This document shows, one piece after another, positions 1 to 5,622 of a stretch of 7,196 nt of DNA. The stretch comes from an uncultured Bacteroidales bacterium (GTDB lineage: Bacteria; Bacteroidota; Bacteroidia; Bacteroidales; Bacteroidaceae). The DNA lies in the NCBI GenBank assembly GCA_945788445.1, contig CALZMA010000050.1, positions 1 to 7,196 on the forward strand, written 5' to 3'. How positions within the stretch are numbered: the first letter of the stretch is position 1; each line of letters begins with the position of its first letter. A program made the position numbers and the translations under genes. Below the pieces are notes generated by a model. It ran no database searches. It worked only from the letters and a program-made list of their open reading frames with translations, and was not told the origin of the DNA.

Positions 1-25
1 CTTTCAACTCAAAACAACACAACCG

Positions 26-1177
26 GTGCTGACCATAATCAAGCGCGAGCTGCAACGCATCGTGCGCCAACCGATTTACCTTTTCTCGATGGTGGTGGCC
101 CCACTCTTCTGCTGCCTCCTCTTCACCACGCTGATGGGGGAAGGACTCCCCGAACAGTTGCCGGCGGGGGTGGTCGACGAGGATGCCACGGCCACCTCGC
201 GCAACGTGCGCCGAAACCTCGGGGCCTTCCAGATGGTGGACATCCGGCAAGACTACGCCAACGTGGGCGAGGCGCGCCGGGCCATGCAGCGCGGCGAAAT
301 TTACGGCTTCTACCTCCTGCCGAAGGGGATGGAAAACGAGGCGCTGCGGCAACGCATCCCGACCGTGTCGTTCTACACCAACAGCTCCTTCCTCGTGGCC
401 GGCTCGCTGCTCTACCGCGACATGCGCATGATGAGCGAACTCGCCTCGGGTGCCGCCACGCGCTCCGTGCTCTACGCCAAGGGGGCCACGGAACGGCAGG
501 CGATGGCCTATCTGCAACCCGTGGTGGTGGACATGCACCCGCTGGGCAACGCCGTACTGAACTACAACGTCTACCTCACCAACCTCCTCATCCCCGGCGT
601 GCTGGGCATCTTCATCTTCATGATGACCGTCTACACCTTCGGCACAGAACTGAAGTTCGGCACGGCCCGGCAGCTCATGCGCCGGAGCGGAGGCTCGGCC
701 ACGGCGGCAGTCTTCGGCAAGCTGTGGGCACAGTTCGGCGTGTTCCTCCTCACGGGCACCGCCGTCGTGCTCTGGCTCTACGGAGCCTTGGACTTCCCCC
801 ACGCGGGCGGCCTGCTGCGCATGTGGGGACTGATGGCGCTCTACATCCTCGCCTGCCAAGGCCTGGGACTGGCCTTCTTCACGCTGCTGCCCACGCTGCG
901 CCTCGGCCTGTCGGCTGCCTCGCTCTGGGGCGTGCTCTCCTTCAGCATCTGCGGCATGTCGTTCCCCGTGATGGCCATGCACCCCACGCTGCAGGGAGTG
1001 GCCTGGCTCTTCCCCCTGCGCCACTACTACGTGCTCTACGTCTGCACGGCCCTCCACGGCTTCCCCCTCCTCGCGCTGCCCTGGCACGTCGTCGTCCTCT
1101 TCGTCTTCGCCGCCCTGCCGCTCCTCTGCCTGCGGCGGCTGAAGGGCGTGATGCTGCACGGACGATACGAAGCCTGA
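26..1177 (+). CDS. ABC-2 type transporter permease (first of a pair)
   Basis: Membrane subunit of a probable ABC exporter in the cytoplasmic membrane. The 383-aa product has the layout of the ABC2_membrane_3 (YhhJ/YbhR-like) family: a cytoplasmic KRELQRIVRQP start, a membrane segment at about residues 17-37, a large extracytoplasmic region at about 40-180, then hydrophobic segments near 184-205, 230-253, 264-289, 293-317 and 353-370. Family-like motifs are GVVDED near 48, the loop FGTELKFGTARQLMRR after the second segment, and LFPLRHYY near 328. The start is GTG at 26. The frame is open back to position 2, so a start outside the window cannot be excluded, but the N-terminus fits the family length. 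No Shine-Dalgarno is visible in 1-25, which is usual for Bacteroidota. It lies 151 bp upstream of a related permease in the same direction, suggesting a heterodimeric membrane domain. Substrate unknown; no ATP-binding gene is in view. Confidence 0.9.
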   Translation: MLTIIKRELQRIVRQPIYLFSMVVAPLFCCLLFTTLMGEGLPEQLPAGVVDEDATATSRNVRRNLGAFQMVDIRQDYANVGEARRAMQRGEIYGFYLLPKGMENEALRQRIPTVSFYTNSSFLVAGSLLYRDMRMMSELASGAATRSVLYAKGATERQAMAYLQPVVVDMHPLGNAVLNYNVYLTNLLIPGVLGIFIFMMTVYTFGTELKFGTARQLMRRSGGSATAAVFGKLWAQFGVFLLTGTAVVLWLYGALDFPHAGGLLRMWGLMALYILACQGLGLAFFTLLPTLRLGLSAASLWGVLSFSICGMSFPVMAMHPTLQGVAWLFPLRHYYVLYVCTALHGFPLLALPWHVVVLFVFAALPLLCLRRLKGVMLHGRYEA

Positions 1178-1185
1178 CTTAGCTT

Positions 1186-1195
1186 GCTTGCAAGC
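1186..1195. repeat. 10-bp perfect palindrome
   Basis: GCTTGCAAGC is self-complementary and lies 8 bp after the stop of the first permease. It is part of a GCTTGCTTGCAAGC stretch. It could be a protein-binding site or part of a longer secondary structure with the spacer that follows. It has no T-tract, so it does not look like a standalone intrinsic terminator. Function unknown. Confidence 0.4.
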
Positions 1196-1206
1196 CCAAT
1201 CCGGCA

Positions 1207-1315
1207 GGTTATGGGTTATCGGGTTATGAAGTGATAAGATTACGCTTCCAGCGAGCGAAGCCTCTAACCCGTAACATGATAACCTCGTAACCTCAATACC
1301 AATCACCCTATAACC
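1207..1315. repeat. Spacer repeat with GGTTAT copies facing TAACC copies
   Basis: This 109-bp stretch fills most of the gap between the two permease genes. Its left part has three GGTTAT copies (1207-1212, 1214-1219, 1222-1227). Its right part has the reverse complement ATAACC at 1279-1284 and 1310-1315, plus TAACC at 1265-1269 and 1288-1292. In the middle, GCTTC (1244-1248) can pair with GAAGC (1257-1261) around an 8-nt loop. The whole resembles an imperfect, roughly symmetric hairpin or a small intergenic repeat element. It has lower GC than the genes and no credible ORF. Whether it acts in mRNA processing, attenuation between the two genes, or is a dispersed repeat cannot be told from one copy. 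Confidence 0.45.
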
Positions 1316-1328
1316 TCATCCCCCGAGC

Positions 1329-2489
1329 ATGTTCCGCCTATTCCTCCTCCATCTCCGAAATATTCTGGGCGACCAGGCCATTCTCATCTTCTGCCTGCTC
1401 GTGCCCCTCGGCTATCCCCTGCTCTACTCCTTTATCTATACGGGAGAAACGGTGCGGGAGGTGCCCGTGGCCGTCATCGACGACTGCCGCTCCGCCGACA
1501 GCCGCGCTTTCGTCCGCCGCGTGGACGCTACGGCCGACGTGGCCGTGATGAGCTATTGCGCCAATAGGACCGAGGCCGAGGAACTGGTGCGGAAACAGCA
1601 GGTCTACGGCATCGTGGCCATACCCAAAGATTTCAGCCACCAGCTCGCACGGGGCGAACAGGTGGCTGTCCAAGTCTACGCCGACATGGCCGGCATGCTT
1701 TACTATAAGGCCATCCTCACCAGCTGCACCAACGTGAGCCTCGACATGGGGGCCAAACTGAAGGTGCAGCGCGGGGGCGGCACGACCCGGGAACAGGATG
1801 CCGTGGCGGCCGCACCGATTGCCTACGAAGAAGTGTCGCTCTTCAACCCGCAAACGGGCTTCGCCGCCTTCCTCATCCCCGCCGTGCTGATGCTCATCAT
1901 CCAGCAGACCTTCGTCCTCGGCGTGGGCATCGGCGTGGGCACGGCACGCGAACGCGGACTCTTCCGCCGCTACAAGCCGCTGCAGAACAGTTTCACGGGA
2001 CTCTTCGGTTCGGTGGCCGCCCGCTGCATGGCCTTCCTGGTACTCTACATCCCCGTCTCGGTCTACGTCACGGGCATTGTCCCCTACCTCTTCGACCTGC
2101 CGCAGCTGGTGCGCCCGTCGTCGCTGGCCGTGCTGCTCGCGCCCTACCTGCTGGGCTGCTTCGGCTTCGCGAGCTGTCTCGGCGTCTTTGTGCGCCACCG
2201 CGAGTACGTCATTCCGCTCATCGTCTTCACCTCCGTGCCCCTGCTTTTCCTTTCGGGCATCTCCTGGCCGGGCAGCGCCGTGCCCGAAGTGTGGAAATGG
2301 GTGAGCAGCCTCTTCCCCTCGACCTTCGGCATCCAGGGCTTCGTGGCCCTGAACAACATGGGTGCCTCGCTCAGCGACATCCGGCCGCAGCTCGTGGGCC
2401 TCAGCATCCAGGCCCTCGTCTATTTCCTCGCGGCCATCGCCGCCGAGCGCTGGCTCATCGGCAAGTCGGCGAAGCTACCGCGCCACTAA
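1329..2489 (+). CDS. ABC-2 type transporter permease (second of a pair)
   Basis: Second probable membrane subunit of the same exporter, located in the cytoplasmic membrane. The 386-aa product has a membrane segment at about residues 16-36, an extracytoplasmic domain at about 40-175 (with VAVIDDCRSADSR near 47 and VYGIVAIPKDF near 92), and further hydrophobic segments at about 176-200, 229-250, 263-286, 292-312 and 356-373. GTARERGLFRR at 204-214 matches the cytoplasmic loop of ABC2_membrane_3 permeases. The stretch LFLSGISWP followed by LFPSTFGIQGF is also typical of the family. It shares the VYG....PK signature with the first permease but is clearly diverged, fitting a heterodimer. It begins with ATG at 1329. 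Its last 15 bp overlap the 3' end of the convergent anti-sigma-like gene. No terminator is evident after the stop. Substrate unknown. Confidence 0.9.
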   Translation: MFRLFLLHLRNILGDQAILIFCLLVPLGYPLLYSFIYTGETVREVPVAVIDDCRSADSRAFVRRVDATADVAVMSYCANRTEAEELVRKQQVYGIVAIPKDFSHQLARGEQVAVQVYADMAGMLYYKAILTSCTNVSLDMGAKLKVQRGGGTTREQDAVAAAPIAYEEVSLFNPQTGFAAFLIPAVLMLIIQQTFVLGVGIGVGTARERGLFRRYKPLQNSFTGLFGSVAARCMAFLVLYIPVSVYVTGIVPYLFDLPQLVRPSSLAVLLAPYLLGCFGFASCLGVFVRHREYVIPLIVFTSVPLLFLSGISWPGSAVPEVWKWVSSLFPSTFGIQGFVALNNMGASLSDIRPQLVGLSIQALVYFLAAIAAERWLIGKSAKLPRH

Positions 2490-3062
2490 GCTCGCAAGGT
2501 TGGAGGGTGCGCTCCAAGGGTCCTTGGGGAGCTGCTCGGGAGCGGAAGGGGACGGATCGGCCTGACGCGGGGACGGCTGCGGGGACGGCCGCCCGGGGGC
2601 GGCTACCTTGCGGGGGGCAGGGGTGGGCAGCTTTCGCACGATGAACACGGTGTCGCGCTCCACCACGATGCGTTCGCGGTAGACGGTGTCCCGCGCAGCC
2701 AAACAGACCTCGCCGCCCGCGTCATTTTCGGCCACAAGCCGTTGGCCCGGCGAACGCAGGAACCACACGGCGGCACCGCCCAACAACAGGCCGCAGGCCC
2801 ACACGGCGGCATAGCGCAGCAGGGTGCGGAGCGCAATCTGCCGGCCCGCAGGCGGCGGGCACTGGCTGAGGATTTCCTCCACCTCGCCGTCGGTGAGCGC
2901 CGCCGGCTCCCCGGCCTGCACCGCAAACAGGGCGGCATAGGCAGCCCACCGCGCGGGACAGTTCCCACCCGCAAAATAGTTGCGCAAGCGGTCTTCTTCG
3001 GCAAGTTCCGTTTCGCCTGCCAAATAGCGCTGCAAGAGTTGCTCTATTTGTTTTTCTTCCAT
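2475..3062 (-). CDS. Predicted anti-sigma-like single-pass membrane protein
   Basis: Small protein directly downstream of an ECF sigma gene, the usual place for its antagonist. From ATG at 3062 it has 195 residues. The acidic N-terminus (IEQLLQRYLAGETELAEEDR) followed by LRNYFAGG matches the cytoplasmic start of many Bacteroidota proteins encoded next to ECF sigma factors. One hydrophobic segment follows at about residues 84-102 (YAAVWACGLLLGGAAVWFL). The outer part has two DTV repeats (RDTVYRER and ERDTVFIVRK) and a Pro/Ser-rich tail. No zinc-binding HxxxCxxC motif is seen. I chose 3062 because AGGA lies 4 nt upstream. An alternative ATG at 3095 would add 11 residues from an AT-rich stretch lacking a Shine-Dalgarno. 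The sigma-inhibiting role is inferred from family and position, not from a catalytic or binding signature. Confidence 0.75.
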   Translation of the reverse strand: MEEKQIEQLLQRYLAGETELAEEDRLRNYFAGGNCPARWAAYAALFAVQAGEPAALTDGEVEEILSQCPPPAGRQIALRTLLRYAAVWACGLLLGGAAVWFLRSPGQRLVAENDAGGEVCLAARDTVYRERIVVERDTVFIVRKLPTPAPRKVAAPGRPSPQPSPRQADPSPSAPEQLPKDPWSAPSNLASLVAR

Positions 3063-3070
3063 TGTTTCCT
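3063..3070 (-). promoter_or_regulatory. Shine-Dalgarno-like site deciding the anti-sigma start
   Basis: Read on the minus strand, AGGAAACA directly precedes the ATG at 3062. It is one of the few purine-rich ribosome-binding-like sites at a gene start in this window, where other starts have none. It sits in an AT-rich patch (about 3060-3100) that contrasts with the GC-rich genes on both sides, consistent with an untranslated leader rather than coding sequence. Confidence 0.4.
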
Positions 3071-3101
3071 GTTTTTCAAAATTTTCCAAAACCATTTTCG
3101 T

Positions 3102-3623
3102 TCACTGCGCCCCGGCCTGTCTGCCTATCTGCGCAAGCATCGCTTTCCGCGCCCGCGACAACCGCTGCCGCACGTTGGCCTCCGAGGTGCAGAGGAGCGC
3201 GGCAATCTCCGGCGTGGAGAGGCGGTCCACCTCGCGCATTTGCAGCAGGAGGCGGTAGTGCTGGGGCAATTCGCTCCAGGCGCGCTGCACGCACTGGGCC
3301 CGTTCGCGCTCCACGAGCAGGGTGTGGGGCGTTTCGAAGGCAAGCGGTTCGGCATCCTCGGCGAGGGTGGCCGTGGCGTGGAGGGCGCGCTGGCGGAGCA
3401 TGTTGAGGCAGACATGGCGCAACACGCTCTGGGCGAGCCGCACGAAATGGGCCTCGTCGGCAATCCGCTGCCGCACGCCCCAGAGCTTCAGCGCCGTGTC
3501 CTGCACGGCGTCCTCGGCATCGTAGCCGTTGGCGAGCAGCTGCATCCCCACGGTCAGGAGGCGGGGCCGGACCTGGCGCAGGCTGCGTTCAAAACGGTCT
3601 CTGCCAAAACCAAGCGTCGTCAT
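3102..3623 (-). CDS. ECF-type RNA polymerase sigma factor
   Basis: A 173-aa sigma-70 family member of extracytoplasmic-function type that would direct RNA polymerase to specific promoters. Region 2 is at about residues 12-80, with the core-binding signature YDAEDAVQDTALKLW at 34-48. Region 4 is at about 109-163, with LPQHYRLLLQMREVDRLST followed by the helix-turn-helix PEIAALLCTSEANVRQRLSRARKAM. Regions 1 and 3 are absent, as in ECF factors, and the length is normal. The start is ATG at 3621-3623, inside the last 35 nt of the upstream gene in another frame. A later start would remove part of region 2, so the overlap appears real and implies translational coupling. The anti-sigma-like gene follows after 6 or 39 nt, depending on its start. 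Targets are unknown, but its operon position suggests control linked to the LRR-transglutaminase proteins. Confidence 0.9.
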   Translation of the reverse strand: MTTLGFGRDRFERSLRQVRPRLLTVGMQLLANGYDAEDAVQDTALKLWGVRQRIADEAHFVRLAQSVLRHVCLNMLRQRALHATATLAEDAEPLAFETPHTLLVERERAQCVQRAWSELPQHYRLLLQMREVDRLSTPEIAALLCTSEANVRQRLSRARKAMLAQIGRQAGAQ

Positions 3624-5622
3624 AAGTGGGGGTTCCGATTTCTGCTGTCTCGCCTTCGGGGAGCAGTGTGATGTAATCCTGTCGTTTGTCGCTTTCCACG
3701 CCGGGGCGGTTCTCGAGATAGCCGCTGAGAAAATAGAGGTTTTTGGCCATGTAGTTGTCGAGGTAGTACTCGTGCGTGACGCGCTGCTGATAGTTCCAGT
3801 TGGCCTCCTTGTTGAGCTGCAGCGTGCGGCCGTCCTTCATGCGCTGGCGGATTTCGCCGGGATGGAGGGGAACGCCGTTCTCGTCCGTGACGTAGGCGGC
3901 CATGCTGGCGTCCATCATCACCCACTTCTGCAACTCGAAGCTCCACACCACGGTGACGACGGTGGCGTCCTCGTCGGTCTGGTACATTTTCGGCTGGCAG
4001 GTGACGAAGCGCGCGGGCCAACCCAGCGACTGGTACAGCTCGGCCAGGACGATGGCCTGGGCGCGGGCATTCATGCCGTCGTACCTGAGCCGGCGCATTG
4101 CCTCGTAGAGGTCGATGGCCGTGCGCCGCGCCTTGGGCAAGAGGCGGCCGTTGTGGGGAATGTGGTCGTGTACCCAGAACATCACGTTCTTCAGCCGCGT
4201 CAGCTCGTCGCCCGTCCCGGCAATGTAGTCCGTCTGGAAGTAGTGGCGGATGCGCTGCAATGCGGTGTCGCTCTCGGCGGCGTAGACAAAGCGGCGCGGA
4301 TGGGAGGCGCGCCATTCGGCCCCCGTTTGGTAGGAAGGCGAACAACGGATGAGTTCCTTGTAGTTCAGGTTCGGCAAGATCTGCCGGGCCAACGAGCGGT
4401 AGGCCGGCGTTTCGGTCAGTTCGGCAAAGACGGAGTCGGTCGCCACCTTCGCACACATCCCGGGAGCTGTCCGGGCCAAGATGGAGAGGAGGCGGAGCGC
4501 CAGGTCGTTGCGGCTGTTCCGGGCCAACAGCCAAGCCATGCCGTAGAATGCCTCATCCATGCCGGTCGCCTGATACCGGCTGCGACGCATCGGGGTTTCA
4601 TAGGCTAAAAGCACCGAGGTGGCAGCCGCCTCCAGCTTTTCTGTCGAAAGGCGGCTGAGGTCGGAGGAGGGGGAAAGAAAGAAGTGGTCATAAGACCTTT
4701 TCACATACCCCGTCACCTGGCGTTCCTTCAACTTCGGACTATCCTCGGGCAGGCCGAAATGGGAAACCAAGGTGATGCCCGAGAAGGATATCTCTTCGAG
4801 CCGGGGGCAGGCGGAGGCAAACGTGGTGCCCGTGGTGAGGAGGCAGCCGCCGAACTCCACGCGGCGCAATGAGGGGCAGTCGGCGACAAACCAGCCGTCG
4901 ATGTGCCAGACCGTGCCGTCGAAGATGATTTCCTCGAGGCCGGGCAGGCCCAGAAAAGCCCGGGAGGAGACGAACTGCACGTCGTGGAGGCGCACACTGC
5001 GCAGCGCTGAGCAGCCATTGAAGCAGTATGGCATCAAATCCACAAAGCGACGGGGGAAGATGACCTCGGCAAGGGCCTCGCAGCGGAGAAAGGCTTCCGA
5101 CGAAACGACCACGTCCTCGGGCAACCGCACACTGCGCAGCGCAGACCGCTCGAAGGCACCGCGGCCGATGGTGTCCATGCGTTCGGGCAGCACCACTTCC
5201 TCCAAGCCGCACTGGCTGAAAACGTACGGCGGCAGGGTGAGCGGTCCGCCCGTCACGGTCAGCGGCCCGTCCTTCCGCAGGTAGGGCGCACCGCCGGCGG
5301 CAAAGGTGGCGCGGCTGAGGTCCAACTTGCGCAACTGCCCGCGGGTGGGATTCCCCAGGTCGTCGCGGCCCGCCATCATGCGGAGGAAACACAGGTCGGT
5401 GCCGTTGAGCGGGCCTTCGACGGTGAGGGCCGTGGCCTTATACTTCAAGGTTGTGCCCACCCGGGCAGCCAATGTGCCGGGGTGGGTCACCTTCACGTGC
5501 AAGGGGGCAGGCTCTGGCGGCAAGCCGACAGCCCGGACGGACTGCACGGCGCAGGCCAGACAGATGCCCAGAAGCACGCGGAAAAATGTGAAATCAAATG
5601 GTTTCATGGTTGGGAATGTCAT
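3589..5622 (-). CDS. Exported BspA-like LRR protein with inactive transglutaminase-like domain
   Basis: Predicted exported or surface protein of 677 aa. A signal peptide spans about residues 6-31 (KPFDFTFFR, then a hydrophobic run to VRA). The ATG at residue 6 (base 5607) may be the true start; the ATG at 5622 directly follows the upstream stop. Next comes the N-terminal module usual before BspA repeats (HVKVTHPGTLAARVG, LNGTDLCFLRMMAG, LRKLDLSRATF), then about six LRR_5 repeats at 128-282, a helical TPR-like region at about 355-415, and a transglutaminase-like domain at about 455-600. The triad is broken: Cys is Ala519 (MNARAQA) and His is Thr554 (DATVVTVVW), while Asp571 (VMMDAS) remains. 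The paralogue upstream keeps all three. The C-terminus ends YDDAWFWQRPF, a tail shared with the paralogue. A non-catalytic, ligand-binding or scaffold role is inferred. The final 35 nt also encode the start of the sigma factor. Confidence 0.88.
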   Translation of the reverse strand: MTFPTMKPFDFTFFRVLLGICLACAVQSVRAVGLPPEPAPLHVKVTHPGTLAARVGTTLKYKATALTVEGPLNGTDLCFLRMMAGRDDLGNPTRGQLRKLDLSRATFAAGGAPYLRKDGPLTVTGGPLTLPPYVFSQCGLEEVVLPERMDTIGRGAFERSALRSVRLPEDVVVSSEAFLRCEALAEVIFPRRFVDLMPYCFNGCSALRSVRLHDVQFVSSRAFLGLPGLEEIIFDGTVWHIDGWFVADCPSLRRVEFGGCLLTTGTTFASACPRLEEISFSGITLVSHFGLPEDSPKLKERQVTGYVKRSYDHFFLSPSSDLSRLSTEKLEAAATSVLLAYETPMRRSRYQATGMDEAFYGMAWLLARNSRNDLALRLLSILARTAPGMCAKVATDSVFAELTETPAYRSLARQILPNLNYKELIRCSPSYQTGAEWRASHPRRFVYAAESDTALQRIRHYFQTDYIAGTGDELTRLKNVMFWVHDHIPHNGRLLPKARRTAIDLYEAMRRLRYDGMNARAQAIVLAELYQSLGWPARFVTCQPKMYQTDEDATVVTVVWSFELQKWVMMDASMAAYVTDENGVPLHPGEIRQRMKDGRTLQLNKEANWNYQQRVTHEYYLDNYMAKNLYFLSGYLENRPGVESDKRQDYITLLPEGETAEIGTPTYDDAWFWQRPF
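3793..3817 (-). repeat. Near-identical 25-bp segment shared by the two paralogues (copy 1)
   Basis: This segment matches 5836-5860 at 24 of 25 bases. Both encode the LN(K/E)EANWN motif downstream of the transglutaminase-like Asp. It reflects the tandem duplication and strong constraint on this motif and could serve as a site for recombination between the two genes. Confidence 0.6.

Noticed and set aside
1338..2198. 286-codon open frame antisense to the second permease
   Set aside because: Its His/Glu/Gly-rich product is typical of the reverse of GC-rich membrane-protein codons, and the sense frame has clear family motifs.
2512..2530. Inverted repeat CCAAGG-GT-CCTTGG as a terminator for the permease genes
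   Set aside because: It lies 25 bp after the permease stop, but the 6-bp arms flank only 2 nt and no T-tract follows on either strand. It falls in the Pro-rich coding region of the anti-sigma-like gene.
2742..3671. 309-codon plus-strand open frame across the sigma and anti-sigma-like genes
   Set aside because: It is antisense to two well-supported genes, low in complexity and without recognisable motifs; open only because of high GC.
4000..4002. Cys542 (VTCQPK) as an alternative catalytic nucleophile in the downstream paralogue
   Set aside because: The intact paralogue has both this Cys (ALGCVPK) and the canonical NCRG Cys, so this one is a separate conserved residue outside the nucleophile position.
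3620..4534. 304-codon minus-strand open frame in a shifted frame
   Set aside because: The product is Arg/Pro/His-rich shadow sequence, and the overlapping frame carries the conserved domain.
3529..4608. 359-codon plus-strand open frame
   Set aside because: Antisense shadow of the LRR/transglutaminase-like gene, whose sense frame shows paralogue-level conservation.
5551..5565. Lipobox around ICLAC in the downstream LRR protein
   Set aside because: The -3 position before Cys is Cys rather than Leu/Val/Ile, and a better signal-peptidase-I-like end (SVRA) follows, so lipoprotein status is not supported.
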